Of a stretch of 64,000 bases of DNA, positions 50,935 to 60,651 are shown piece after piece. The translations under genes and the position numbers were made by a program. Source of the DNA: CAJXVA01 sp963761755 (GTDB lineage Bacteria > Myxococcota_A > Polyangia > Nannocystales > Nannocystaceae); NCBI GenBank assembly GCA_963761755.1, contig CAVXIC010000007.1, positions 496,001-560,000 of the forward strand, given 5' to 3'. Numbering within the stretch: the stretch's first letter is position 1; every line of letters begins with the position of its first letter. The notes beneath the pieces were generated by a model. That model did no database searches. It saw only the letters and a program-made list of their open reading frames with translations, and had not been told where the DNA came from.

Positions 50935-52215
50935 CTAGAAGCGGAAGCTGACGCCGGCGCCTTGGGTCTGGCGCGTGACGATCGGGGTGACCCGGAAGTC
51001 CGCGACCGATCGCAGGGCCTTCTCTTGCTTGATGAAGTTCTTGGCGTCGCGTCGGTCCTGCCAAATGATGATGGCCAGGACCCCGCCGAGCAGCACGGTT
51101 CCACCCAGGAACGCGTCCCCGAAGATGGCGCGCCGGCGCATGGTGGATCCCGTCTTGCTCACCTCGGTCGCCAGGCCGACGTACTCTCCGTTGGGGTCCA
51201 CCCGGGGGTCGGTGCTCGGATCTCCGCCGGCATCGGCGTTGAAGGCGTCGACGGCGTCGACGGCATCCTTGTAGGGACCCCGAGCGGCCAGCGCTGCGCT
51301 GTAGAAGGCAATGGTCCCGATCGCGGCGCCGCTGGTCAGACCCAACGCAACCCACGCCCGCGGCTGCCAGTAGCCCCAGAAGGGACCCCGGCTGCACTTG
51401 GGTCGCAGGTCCTTGGGGTCCTCGCGGCTCTCTCGCTTGGTCCGCTTGCCCTCGCGACAGAAGTCCTTGAAGTCGGCCTCGAGATCGACCTCCACGTCTT
51501 CGATGTCAGCGGCCTGGCCAGCGGCGACTTCGGCCGCTTCCTTCTCCGCGTCCTCGATCGCCTTCTTCTCGGCCGCGATCTCCTCGGGCGTCTTCTCGGG
51601 CTCGTCGAGCGTGGCGATGATGGTCTTCTCTTCGTCGGTCGCGGCGGCGGGCGGTTCGCGATGCTCGTCGAGCGCTCGAACGACTGCAGGTCCGAGTACG
51701 ATCGGAAGGATCAGATCACCGACCCCCATCATCGGACGCAGCGTCTTGACACGCGCGTTGTCCTTGATCGAGAACAGCACGATCTCCGCCTGCTGCTGAG
51801 GACCGCTCGCGACGGATCCGAAGGCGATGTAGTCCGCGGCGGTCTTCGAGCTGGCACCGAGCCACTTGCCCAGCGCCTCGAGGCAGCTGTCGCTGGTCGG
51901 CTCGTCCTTGCACTTGATCCGCTTGGCCGCGTCGGCGACATCGAGCGCCACGGTCGTCACCTTGTAGCCCGCGTCGGTGAGGGCGGTCTGGGTCTCGGCG
52001 CGCAGGTCGGTCGCCGCGGCCTCGCCGGTGAAGCGCATCAACGCGACGGTCTTGCCGTCGGTGGTCGGCGCCTCCGCGGCCGGTGCCACCACGAGGCTCA
52101 ACGCCTCGGCGGCCGACGCCGGGGCGACGGGCAGCGCCGCAAGTCCGACCGCCGTGGTGAGGGCGATGCTGAGGAGGCGGGACGCGAGAGGAGCTGAAGT
52201 CTTGGCGGACATCAC
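50935..52215 (-). CDS. Exported protein with coiled coil and two membrane helices, unknown function
   Basis: This is a 426-residue protein. The signal peptide (about 1-36) ends in ASAAEA. A first domain (about 50-190) beginning KTVALMRFTGEAAATDLRAETQTAL resembles the start of TolB- or CsgG-type lipoprotein domains seen in other myxobacterial exported proteins. A Glu/Ala/Lys coiled coil (about 205-250) follows, then two C-terminal hydrophobic segments (about 290-315 and 375-392) and a terminal strand ending Phe-Arg-Phe. An envelope location is likely; function is unknown. Confidence 0.6.
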   Translation of the reverse strand: MMSAKTSAPLASRLLSIALTTAVGLAALPVAPASAAEALSLVVAPAAEAPTTDGKTVALMRFTGEAAATDLRAETQTALTDAGYKVTTVALDVADAAKRIKCKDEPTSDSCLEALGKWLGASSKTAADYIAFGSVASGPQQQAEIVLFSIKDNARVKTLRPMMGVGDLILPIVLGPAVVRALDEHREPPAAATDEEKTIIATLDEPEKTPEEIAAEKKAIEDAEKEAAEVAAGQAADIEDVEVDLEADFKDFCREGKRTKRESREDPKDLRPKCSRGPFWGYWQPRAWVALGLTSGAAIGTIAFYSAALAARGPYKDAVDAVDAFNADAGGDPSTDPRVDPNGEYVGLATEVSKTGSTMRRRAIFGDAFLGGTVLLGGVLAIIIWQDRRDAKNFIKQEKALRSVADFRVTPIVTRQTQGAGVSFRF

Positions 52216-52317
52216 GAAACTGCTGAGACCACGGGGAGGGCGGCGAGGAGGAGACAGGGTGCGCGATCCGCTCCGGTCTCTTGGGCCGCGGCATGATAGC
52301 GGCCCACCTCACCCCAC

Positions 52318-54276
52318 TCAAGCGTCGCTTTCGCGACCCGAAGCGAAGAAGCCGAGACCGGCGAGAGCCCCCAGGACACCCACCCAGGCGAAGCCCTGGA
52401 CCCACGCGCTGTCGGGGTTCGAGCCGGTCGAGACCGAATGAAGGAAGAGTCCGGCGGCCAGGGCCACCGCGACGACGAGCAGGCACGCCCGCACGAGGCC
52501 CCGCTGGCGGACCCAGGCGAGCCCGCTGTGCAACACCACCGTGAGACCGATCGCACCGGGCACCAACGTGGCTCCGCCGAAGGTCTTACGGCTCCAGACC
52601 AACGCCGCGGCCACCGCGAGGATTGCGAGACCGGCGAGGGGAACCCGCAGCGCGGGGGCGAGTCGCTGCAGCGGCGGCGCGTGCTCAGCCACCGACGTGG
52701 CGGCGCGGGCAAGGATCGCGAGGGCCCCCCCGGCGAGCACCGCCACGATCATCGCGGCGATGCCGTGCTCGGTCTCCAAGACGTCCATGCCGCGCGCGCG
52801 TGCAAGTAGATCTCCTGCGCCGATGATCCAGCGCTCCAGCGGCTGCGTCCCCTCGGGCGTCGGCCGCAGGACCGGCGAGATCCATTCCAGCCGCGCCAGC
52901 GAGCGCACCGCGGCGACCGTCGCTGCGAGCAGGGCCAGGGCACCCCACGCGGTGCCGGCCCCCGCGGCGCGCCCCCGCAGCTCCGGCATCCCCGCGAACA
53001 GCAGCAGGACCGGAAGCCAAGCCAGCCACGGCGTGTCGGCGTCGGCCCCGGACTCGAAGAACGCCACCCCGCCGACGGCGGGCGCGGACTCGAAGGCGAG
53101 CACGACGGCGGCGGACAGCCCACCGATCGCGACCGCGGCGGTGAAGCGGGGCGCACCCGTCGTGAGCCAGCTGCGACTGGGCAGCCCCAGCAGCGCCAGC
53201 AGCCCCAACGCCATCCAGGACAGACTCAGCCACCGCCGCTCCCACGTGCGGACGGACGCACCGAGGGCGTCGGTGGTTCGGGTGCGCCCGGTCGCCGTCG
53301 CGAGCGTCAGGCGAGGCATGCCCGGGGCCTCCGTGTAGCCCGCCCATCGTCCGGTGACGCCCAGCCCCGCGGTCGCCTCGGCGGCGTACTTGTTGGGGCA
53401 CATGCGTCGCAGCAGGTCGTCGGGCTCGGGTCCATCGGGGTGGTCGACCTTGCCCGGACACATGAACTCGACCCGCGAGTGCTGCCCCCACCCTCCGGAG
53501 CGCACGAGCACCCGGGGCTGCGTGCTCGCCCCCGGAGAGACCCCAAGCACCTCTTCGACCGCCGGCAGGGTGCTCGATTCGACCTCCGCCTGCGCGAACG
53601 CCCGGTGGGCGCGGGCGGGGCCGTGGGCGAAGTGAGTCTCTGCGATGTCGTGCAGCGCTCTTTGAAGCGCGTCGGCGTAGGTCTGGGGTCCGTAGCCCCG
53701 ATCGCCGGCCGGCTCGACGTAGTCGTTGAAGGGGATGTCGAAGGGCCCGTACCCATCGATCCGCACCGCGGTCATCTGAAAGGGGTGGATGCCGTGGATC
53801 GGCCCGCTGTGCGCCCACCCCGAAGCGTTCGGTCCCCGTGCTTCGTGGCGCGCACCGAGCACGCCGACGGCGGGCACCAACAGCGCCATGCCCATCGCGA
53901 CCGGCAGCCGGGATCGAGGCCCGACCCTCGCGGCGGCCGCGGTGCCCAGCAGCACCACCGGCAGCGCCCAGACCGCGCCGGGAAAAGCGAGGGTGACGCT
54001 GACGGCGATGCTCGTCGCCGCCGCGACCAGCCCCGCTGCGGCCAGCCAGATCAACACCGACGCGGACCAAGCCGAAGCGCCCCGAACCGACGCGCTTCGG
54101 TAGGCGCCGCCGCCATCGCGCCACACCGACGCGGCGGCCGCACAGGCGAGCGCGAGGACTGGAAGTCCCCAGCCGTGCTCGACCGGCAGGGCTGCGCCGA
54201 CCAGCACCACCGCCAGCGCCGCGATGGCGACGGCGGCGGCCTTCGAAGTTCGAGCGGCATCGGTGGAGGGCGTCAC
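52318..54276 (-). CDS. Polytopic membrane protein of unknown function
   Basis: This is a 652-residue protein with about 14 hydrophobic helices. Five lie before residue 140, and a soluble periplasmic domain (about 155-330) holds Cys, Tyr and Gly residues, including GIHPFQMTAVRIDGYGPFDIP. Further helices fill 350-650. The layout resembles myxobacterial membrane proteins flanking signalling genes, but I cannot name a family. The first codon is ATG 54276; the 63-bp gap to lon is a divergent promoter region. Confidence 0.6.
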   Translation of the reverse strand: MTPSTDAARTSKAAAVAIAALAVVLVGAALPVEHGWGLPVLALACAAAASVWRDGGGAYRSASVRGASAWSASVLIWLAAAGLVAAATSIAVSVTLAFPGAVWALPVVLLGTAAAARVGPRSRLPVAMGMALLVPAVGVLGARHEARGPNASGWAHSGPIHGIHPFQMTAVRIDGYGPFDIPFNDYVEPAGDRGYGPQTYADALQRALHDIAETHFAHGPARAHRAFAQAEVESSTLPAVEEVLGVSPGASTQPRVLVRSGGWGQHSRVEFMCPGKVDHPDGPEPDDLLRRMCPNKYAAEATAGLGVTGRWAGYTEAPGMPRLTLATATGRTRTTDALGASVRTWERRWLSLSWMALGLLALLGLPSRSWLTTGAPRFTAAVAIGGLSAAVVLAFESAPAVGGVAFFESGADADTPWLAWLPVLLLFAGMPELRGRAAGAGTAWGALALLAATVAAVRSLARLEWISPVLRPTPEGTQPLERWIIGAGDLLARARGMDVLETEHGIAAMIVAVLAGGALAILARAATSVAEHAPPLQRLAPALRVPLAGLAILAVAAALVWSRKTFGGATLVPGAIGLTVVLHSGLAWVRQRGLVRACLLVVAVALAAGLFLHSVSTGSNPDSAWVQGFAWVGVLGALAGLGFFASGRESDA

Positions 54277-54339
54277 GGGGGGCTCTTTTACCAGCTCGCG
54301 ACGATGACGGTCTCGCGCGGACCCTGCTACTGTCCCGCC

Positions 54340-56754
54340 ATGGCTGCGCGACCGCCGTCCCGCCCCGCGTCTGGAGAGCTGCCGCTACTGCCGCTGCGAT
54401 CGATGTCGCTCCTTCCAGGGCTCCCCGCCCCGATCGAGCTCGGGCGATCGACCTCGGTCGGCGCCGTCGAGCGCGCGCGCAGCCTCAAGGCGGACGACCC
54501 GCGCGCCAAGCTGGTCATCGTGGCCACCCAGCGCGACCCGCTGATCGAACGTCCCGACCTCGAGGACCTCTACCCCGTCGGCTTGCTGGCCGAGGTCACG
54601 CAGGCCCTGCATGGCGTGCCGGGGAGGATGACCGCCATCGTCCGGGGACTGCACCGCGTGCGGCTGCTCGGGCTCACCCGAAACGGCGACGTGACGACGA
54701 TGAAGTATCAACGCGCGCACGAGACGTTGGGCGACCCTACCCTCGCCTACGCGCTCGCCGGCGCGCTCCAAGATCTCGTGCGGCAGCATGACGAGGCCCT
54801 GCCCGCGGCGGCCAAGAATCGCAACCGCGCCCAGACGCTCGCCGTCCTCTCCGCCGAGCGTTCGCCCGGAGCCATCTGCGACCTCGCCGCGACGCACGTC
54901 GACCTCGAGGCCGACGAATGCATCGAGGTGCTCATGGAGCTGCAGGTCACCGAGCGCCTGCGCAAGATGCTGGAGAAGATCAGCCACCGGATCAACGTGC
55001 TGCAGGTCCGGCGCGACCTCGACAAGCACGTCCGGGACCACCTCAGCCAGCATGAACAAGAGGCCCTGCTGCGGCACAAGCTGCGCGCAGTCCAGTCCCA
55101 GCTCAGCGATCCCGCCGACGACGACGCGTGGCTGGACACCCTCGCGGGCCGACTGGATGACAAGGCCCTCACCGAGCACGCACGGTCCGAGGTCGACCGC
55201 GAACTCGACCGCCTGCGGCGGATGAATCCGCAGAGCCAAGAAGCCAACATCGCGCGCACCTATCTGGAGCTGATGGCCGACCTGCCCTGGGGCGACGCCG
55301 ACGCGACGAAGGACGCGCTGGACCTCGGCGCCGCTCGAGCGCTGCTCGAGCGAGACCACTACGGCCTCGACAAGGTCAAGAAGCGCATCATCGAGTATCT
55401 GAGCGTTCGCAAGCTCGCCCCGAACAAGCGCGGCCCACTGCTGTGCCTCGCGGGGCCGCCGGGCGTCGGCAAGACCTCCCTGGCGCGATCGATCGCCGAG
55501 TCCCTGGGTCGTACCTTCGTTCGCATGGCGCTCGGAGGCGTCCGCGACGACGCGGAGGTCCGTGGGCACCGCCGCACCTACGTCGGCGCGCTCCCGGGCC
55601 GCCTCGTGCAGTCGATGCGCAAGGCCGGCACGACCAACCCGGTGTTCCTGCTCGACGAGCTCGACAAGCTCGGCGGTGACGCATCTCGGGGGGATCCGGC
55701 CTCGGCGTTCCTCGAGGCCCTCGATCCCGAGCAAAACGACGAGTTCGAAGACCACTACCTCGGCACCCCCTACGACCTGTCGCGGGTCATCTTCATCTGC
55801 ACGGCCAACGACGTCTCGAAGATCCCGCTGGTGCTTCGAGACCGGCTGGAGTTCATCGATCTCTCCGGCTACACGATCCAAGAGAAGATGGCGATCGCTC
55901 GCAACTACCTCGTTCCCCGGGCGCTGGCCGAGCACGGCATGAAGCCCGACTCGGTCAGCTTCGACGACGCCGCGTACGACCTCCTGGCGACCCGCTACAC
56001 CCGTGAGTCGGGGGTCCGCAACCTTCAGCGACAGCTCGAGGCCATGCTGCGCGACGTCGCGATGAACGTGGTCGAGTCCGGCAAGCAGGACGACACGGCA
56101 CCGATCCAACTCACCGCCGACGACGTGGAGCGGGTGCTGGGTCCGGCGCGCTACCACGAGGACGCGCTCGACGACGAGCCCACCGTCGGCGTGGTGACGG
56201 GGCTGGGCTGGACGCCCACCGGTGGTCGGCTGCTGGTGGTCGAAGCCTCGACGTCCCCAGGGGAGGGCAAGCTTCGCCTCACCGGCCGCCTCGGCTCGGT
56301 GATGAAGGAGTCGGGGGAGACGGCGATGAGCCTCATCCGCAGCCGCGCCAAGGCCTTGGGCGTCGACCCTGCCAAGCTCCGCAAGCTGGACCTGCACGTC
56401 CACGTGCCCGCCGGAGCGGTCCCCAAGGACGGCCCGAGCGCAGGCATCACCGTCACCACCGCCATCGTCTCCAAGCTCACCGGACGGCGCGTGCGCAACG
56501 ACATCGCGATGACCGGCGAGGTCACGCTGCACGGTCACGTGCTCGCGATCGGAGGCGTGCGGGAGAAGGTGCTCGCGGCCCATCGCGCCGGCGCGACGAC
56601 CGTGATCCTGCCGGGCCAGAACCGCAAGGATGAGCCGGACATCCCCGAGGCGGTCCGGGGTCAGCTGACGCTGCGCTACGTGGATCGGATCGAGGAGGTG
56701 CTCGCGTACGCGCTCCTCGATCCCGAACCGCAGCCGGTCGAAGCGGCGAGCTGA
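54340..56754 (+). CDS. lon: ATP-dependent protease Lon
   Basis: This is an 804-residue LonA-type protease. The N-terminal substrate domain (about 15-205) and coiled coil precede the AAA+ module with Walker A GPPGVGKT (about 372-379), Walker B FLLDELDKL and sensor residues. The protease domain has Ser700 in DGPSAGI and Lys743 in REKVLAAH, 43 residues apart exactly as in E. coli (679/722). It degrades damaged and regulatory proteins in the cytosol. Myxococcus has two Lon proteins with distinct developmental roles; which one this is cannot be told from sequence alone. Confidence 0.95.
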   Translation: MAARPPSRPASGELPLLPLRSMSLLPGLPAPIELGRSTSVGAVERARSLKADDPRAKLVIVATQRDPLIERPDLEDLYPVGLLAEVTQALHGVPGRMTAIVRGLHRVRLLGLTRNGDVTTMKYQRAHETLGDPTLAYALAGALQDLVRQHDEALPAAAKNRNRAQTLAVLSAERSPGAICDLAATHVDLEADECIEVLMELQVTERLRKMLEKISHRINVLQVRRDLDKHVRDHLSQHEQEALLRHKLRAVQSQLSDPADDDAWLDTLAGRLDDKALTEHARSEVDRELDRLRRMNPQSQEANIARTYLELMADLPWGDADATKDALDLGAARALLERDHYGLDKVKKRIIEYLSVRKLAPNKRGPLLCLAGPPGVGKTSLARSIAESLGRTFVRMALGGVRDDAEVRGHRRTYVGALPGRLVQSMRKAGTTNPVFLLDELDKLGGDASRGDPASAFLEALDPEQNDEFEDHYLGTPYDLSRVIFICTANDVSKIPLVLRDRLEFIDLSGYTIQEKMAIARNYLVPRALAEHGMKPDSVSFDDAAYDLLATRYTRESGVRNLQRQLEAMLRDVAMNVVESGKQDDTAPIQLTADDVERVLGPARYHEDALDDEPTVGVVTGLGWTPTGGRLLVVEASTSPGEGKLRLTGRLGSVMKESGETAMSLIRSRAKALGVDPAKLRKLDLHVHVPAGAVPKDGPSAGITVTTAIVSKLTGRRVRNDIAMTGEVTLHGHVLAIGGVREKVLAAHRAGATTVILPGQNRKDEPDIPEAVRGQLTLRYVDRIEEVLAYALLDPEPQPVEAAS

Positions 56755-56758
56755 AGGC

Positions 56759-57406
56759 TCAGCTCGGGTTGCGCGCCACGATGAAGCCGACGACCTTGCC
56801 GGCGCCGACGTCGGGCCGCTCGATGTCGACGAATCCTGCCGCCTCCAGCTCCTCGATCAGCGCCGTCTGCGTCAAGCCGGTCTCGACCCAGGGCGCCTTG
56901 CCCACCCAGCGCATGACCGAGATCAACGCACCAAAGGGAATCCACGAGCTTCCCAGGCACACCGTGGACGAGATGAAGACACCCCCGGGCCGCAGCAGCG
57001 ACCGGATGCGCTGCAGCGCAGCCTGACGGTCCGGGATCAAGTGCAGCACGCTGAACGCGAGCACCCCACCGGCCTCGCCGGGACGCAGCGCCTCGAAGCG
57101 CTCGTCCAGGGCCCCCTCGTGAAACGCCACGTTCCCAGTACCGGCCACCTCTGCCTTGCCGCGCGCGATGCGGACCATCTCCGCGGAGATGTCGAGTCCG
57201 TGGAGCTGGCCCACGAAGGGCGCCAGGCGCAGCGCGAGGGATCCGGTTCCGCACCCGATCTCCAAGACGGCGTCCTGCGGCCCCAGCAGCGCGCGCGTGA
57301 CCTCGATCTTGCGCTCGAACGCCTCGGGGTCCGCGACGGGCTTGGCAGCGTAGGCCGCGGCGGCTTGGTTCCAGAACTTCGAATCGGCAGTCATCGTGTT
57401 CGTCAT
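56759..57406 (-). CDS. SAM-dependent class I methyltransferase
   Basis: This is a 215-residue methyltransferase. Motif I VLEIGCGTGSLALRLAP and the following acidic LHGLDISAEM define the SAM pocket. FSVLHLIPDRQAALQRIRSLLRPGGVF is typical of the UbiE/class I group. The substrate is unknown. ATG 57406 or 57394 are both possible. It converges on lon with 4 bp between stops and follows the LysR gene by 11 bp, so it may be cotranscribed with it. Confidence 0.85.
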   Translation of the reverse strand: MTNTMTADSKFWNQAAAAYAAKPVADPEAFERKIEVTRALLGPQDAVLEIGCGTGSLALRLAPFVGQLHGLDISAEMVRIARGKAEVAGTGNVAFHEGALDERFEALRPGEAGGVLAFSVLHLIPDRQAALQRIRSLLRPGGVFISSTVCLGSSWIPFGALISVMRWVGKAPWVETGLTQTALIEELEAAGFVDIERPDVGAGKVVGFIVARNPS

Positions 57407-57417
57407 GGGCAACGCCG

Positions 57418-58362
57418 TCAGCCTAGGGGCTCGGGCGCGACCGGGCTCGGTGCAACTTCGGGACCCTGGGGTGCATCGCTCGACCACGTGCCCTCGAAGC
57501 GGGAGCGCTCCGCCTCGATGGCCGCGATCGCGGCGCTGCGGGCGGCCCGGATCCGGGCGTTGTCTCGCAGGTCAGGATGCGACAACAGCCACAGATCCGC
57601 GACATGGCGCAGATCTGGATGCGCGAGCCGCTGCAGGCTGGGCTCGGGATCACCGATGTAGGTCGGCAGCATCAGCAAGCCCAACCCGGCTCGCGCGGCC
57701 TGCACGATCGACGCGATCGACGAGAAGCGGCCCCACGCGCCCAGCTCGGGGTGGCTGGAGGTCTCGATCATGAACTGGCTGACCTTGGCGTCGTCGAAGG
57801 CGAGCCAGCGAGCACCGGCTGCGGGCGGCGAGAGTCGGGCAGCGTGCGCCGTCGCGACGTAGCTGCACAGCATCAGCGGCGCCAGCTTCCGGCCGATCAA
57901 GTGCTCGGGAGGACTCGCCCCCACGCCCAACACGCGAAGGGCGATGTCGGCCTCGCGCTTGGAGAGATCGAAGGGGCGCGCGTCGGTGCTCAAGGCGACC
58001 TCCAGGCCCGGATGTTCGCCGCACAGCCTGGCGAGCGCGGGCATCAGCATGCTCGACACGAACGCGTCGCAGCACGTCAGCGACACGACGCCGGTCATCC
58101 GCGCGTCTCCCCCCGCCAAGCCGCGCTCGAGGGTCGCCAGCTCCCGCTCGACCCGCTCGGCGGCGGGGAGCATCCGCTGTCCCGCTCGGGTCAGCACGTA
58201 GCCGTCTCGGTTGCGGTCGAAGAGGCGCGCGCGAAGGCGAGCCTCGAGGCCCTCCACCCGGCGCGCGACGGTGGAGTGGCTGACCCCAATCGAGGATCCA
58301 GCCGCCCGGACCGAGCCGGTGCGTGCCAGGGCCAAGAAGTGCCGGACGTCGTCCCAGTCCAC
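57418..58362 (-). CDS. LysR-family transcriptional regulator
   Basis: This is a 314-residue regulator. The N-terminal winged HTH (about 3-62) has WDDVRHFLALARTGSVRAAGSSIGVSHSTVARRVEGLEARLRARLFDR. The effector domain (about 90-290) is a periplasmic-binding-protein-like fold; a Cys pair in LTCCDAF lies near its start. Starting from GTG 58362 gives the standard LysR N-terminus 7 bp after the VWA gene stop. The target is unknown; the adjacent methyltransferase is a candidate. Confidence 0.88.
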   Translation of the reverse strand: MDWDDVRHFLALARTGSVRAAGSSIGVSHSTVARRVEGLEARLRARLFDRNRDGYVLTRAGQRMLPAAERVERELATLERGLAGGDARMTGVVSLTCCDAFVSSMLMPALARLCGEHPGLEVALSTDARPFDLSKREADIALRVLGVGASPPEHLIGRKLAPLMLCSYVATAHAARLSPPAAGARWLAFDDAKVSQFMIETSSHPELGAWGRFSSIASIVQAARAGLGLLMLPTYIGDPEPSLQRLAHPDLRHVADLWLLSHPDLRDNARIRAARSAAIAAIEAERSRFEGTWSSDAPQGPEVAPSPVAPEPLG

Positions 58363-58369
58363 CGCCCGC

Positions 58370-59593
58370 TCACCCCTCCGGCGGCGTGAAGTCCTCGCAG
58401 GTGGTGTCGATGATGTCGACCGCCGACTGGAAGAAGTCGTTGTAGCTGTCGGCGCAGACGCTGCCCGCAAAGCCTTGCGGACCCCAGGACTCGACGAAGG
58501 CCCGCAGCTTCTCGCTCGGCTCGGCCCCGTCGTTGGAGTCTTCATTGAGCGGCGGGCAGATGCCGCCAACCTGGTCGTTGTCGCCGAACAAACCCAGGAC
58601 CACGACAGCCGTTTCGTCGCCACCCTTCGCGGCGATCAAGGCTTGGCGCCACCCTATGACCGTCCCGGCCGAGTCGTTGTTGTCGTCTTCGTCGGTGACG
58701 AAGGTCACCACCAAAATCGCGTCGTCGCGCACGAAGCCGGTGTTGCACCCGGCCGCCGCGGTCCCGGCGGTGACCGCCTGCACCATCGCCTCCATCGGCT
58801 TCTCGGTCCCGGCGGTGGATCCGGTGCCGACGTCGGCAGCGCACGCAAACGTGGAGGGCAGATCCGGCTCACCGCTGTCCATGTAGCGCGCCCCGGTGCT
58901 GAAGTTGCAGTCCTGGTTGCTCGCCTGCCCGCCGCGCGGATAGGTGACCCCCGCGCCCAGCACGTCCTCGCATTCAAAGGGCTGCGTGACCCCGCATTGG
59001 AAGTCGGTGCACGTCAGGGCGAGCGCGCATGGCAAAAAGCACTCGAGGGTCGGCGGCAGGCATCCGCCCGGCAAACACCCGGAGGCGCACCCTCCCTGGC
59101 AGCCCTCGAACACCCAGGGATCGGAGTCGATCACCATGATGTGATAGTCCTGGGCCTCGTCGATCGTCGTCTGGATCGTCTCGATGAAGCCGGGGAAGCT
59201 GGAGATCAGGTTGTCCTGCTCGTCGCCCATCGATCCCGAGTTGTCGATCACGAACAAGAAATCGACCTTCTTGCACCCCTGATCGCCATCGGGGTTCGCC
59301 GTCGTGTTGCCGGTCGTCTCCGCCGGCCCAACATCGAGCTTGAGCCCTCCGTCGTCACTCGAGCCGTCCGCGCCGGACATGCCGGTCATGCCCGCGCTGG
59401 TGCCGTTGCTCGAGAGGCTCTCGGTCGCATCCACGTTGGTCTCGGTGCCGCCATCGTTGCCCGTGGGCTGCACGATCGCGTCCTCCTCCCGCGGTGGTTC
59501 TCCACATGCGGCGGCCACCAGACCAACCCCGACCATTACGGCCCCGGCCAGTCCGAGCGTCGCCACCCTCGTCAATCCAACTCCGCAATCCAT
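58370..59593 (-). CDS. VWA-domain lipoprotein with Cys-rich insertion
   Basis: This is a 407-residue lipoprotein (lipobox VAAAC, Cys about 30). A Ser/Thr/Gly/Asp linker (about 35-105) precedes a von Willebrand A domain. Its metal-ion-dependent adhesion motif reads DNSGSMGDEQ (about 117-126). A Cys-rich insertion (about 160-210; CQGGCASGCLPGGCL) interrupts the domain. VWA domains bind proteins through Mg2+. Surface adhesion or assembly is the likely role. It is on the same strand and 59 bp after the HTH-receiver gene. Confidence 0.8.
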   Translation of the reverse strand: MDCGVGLTRVATLGLAGAVMVGVGLVAAACGEPPREEDAIVQPTGNDGGTETNVDATESLSSNGTSAGMTGMSGADGSSDDGGLKLDVGPAETTGNTTANPDGDQGCKKVDFLFVIDNSGSMGDEQDNLISSFPGFIETIQTTIDEAQDYHIMVIDSDPWVFEGCQGGCASGCLPGGCLPPTLECFLPCALALTCTDFQCGVTQPFECEDVLGAGVTYPRGGQASNQDCNFSTGARYMDSGEPDLPSTFACAADVGTGSTAGTEKPMEAMVQAVTAGTAAAGCNTGFVRDDAILVVTFVTDEDDNNDSAGTVIGWRQALIAAKGGDETAVVVLGLFGDNDQVGGICPPLNEDSNDGAEPSEKLRAFVESWGPQGFAGSVCADSYNDFFQSAVDIIDTTCEDFTPPEG

Positions 59594-59652
59594 CCGTCCC
59601 TACGCTACCAGAGTGCCGCGGTCCCATCGGCCGCAAACGGGCGCGCGGGGAC

Positions 59653-60639
59653 TCACACCCCCAGCAACTCCCGCACGCTGCCGGTCACGGCGACGGTCGG
59701 CAGGCACATGCGCGCCCCAGCCTTCCGCGCCGTGGCGCGAATCTCGTCGGTCGGCGCATCGTGCACCGCGATGAGCTGGGCCCCGGCCTTGCCCTTGCCA
59801 GCCAGGGTTTCGATGACCTTGGAGGACTCGACGTCGGGCACGGTCAAGCTGAGGATGACGTAGCGCGGCGGGGCGGACTGGGCGACCAGGAGCGCATCCG
59901 CGCCCGTCTGGGCGGTCATGACCTCGACGGCCGGTTGGGCCTGCGCGAGTTCTTCTCGCACCTTGGCCCGGAAGTCGGCGTTCTGCGTGACGATCAGAAC
60001 CTTGGGCACCTCGTCCTTGGGCGTGGCCGATCCTCGATCGTCGGGCACCTCCTTGAGGTTGAACGCGTCGATGACCTTGCGCCGCACCTCCACCACGTCG
60101 AGCGGTTTCCGCAGGCACGCCGCGGCCCCGGCGGCGAGAATGCGCTCGGTGTTGGCCTCGGTGTAGTAGCCGGTGATCGCGATGACCTCGGTGTCCTTGG
60201 TCGCGGAGTCCTTCTTGAGCCGAGTGCACACCTCGAAGCCGTCGACGCCGGGCATCATCAGGTCCAGGAAGATCAGCTGGGGCCGGAAGGACACCACCAG
60301 GCGGCCCGCATCGAAGGCGTCCTTGGCGACCTCGACCTCGAACTGATGGTTGAGTTCCTTGACGACGTCGCGGACCAGGTCGAGCACGACGGGCTCGTCG
60401 TCGACGACCAAGATGCGGCCGACCTCGTTGCCGGTGGGCACGTTGAACGGAATGTTCCGCTCACGGCACACGCGCTCCAGATCCTCGCGGCGCACGCGGC
60501 GATGGCCGCCGACCGTCTTGAACGCGGGGATGAGGCCGTCTTCGATCCAGCGAATGACGGTGGTGGGCGTGACGCAGCAGATCTTGGCGACGTCGTGCGT
60601 GGAGTAGGTGTCTTTGACAGGTGGGCGTCCGCGAGCCAT
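59653..60639 (-). CDS. MerR-like HTH / receiver response regulator with second pseudo-receiver
   Basis: This is a 328-residue cytosolic regulator. An N-terminal excisionase/MerR-type helix-turn-helix (about 10-62; YSTHDVAKICCVTPTTVIRW...GGHRRVRREDLER) precedes a receiver (about 74-190; acid pocket VVDDE, phospho-Asp126 in FLDLMMPG, Lys178). A second receiver-like region (about 210-325) lacks these residues. DNA-binding domains usually follow the receiver, so this order is inverted. It begins 12 bp after the histidine kinase gene and is very likely its partner. Confidence 0.85.
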   Translation of the reverse strand: MARGRPPVKDTYSTHDVAKICCVTPTTVIRWIEDGLIPAFKTVGGHRRVRREDLERVCRERNIPFNVPTGNEVGRILVVDDEPVVLDLVRDVVKELNHQFEVEVAKDAFDAGRLVVSFRPQLIFLDLMMPGVDGFEVCTRLKKDSATKDTEVIAITGYYTEANTERILAAGAAACLRKPLDVVEVRRKVIDAFNLKEVPDDRGSATPKDEVPKVLIVTQNADFRAKVREELAQAQPAVEVMTAQTGADALLVAQSAPPRYVILSLTVPDVESSKVIETLAGKGKAGAQLIAVHDAPTDEIRATARKAGARMCLPTVAVTGSVRELLGV

Positions 60640-60651
60640 GGAAGGTCGGTC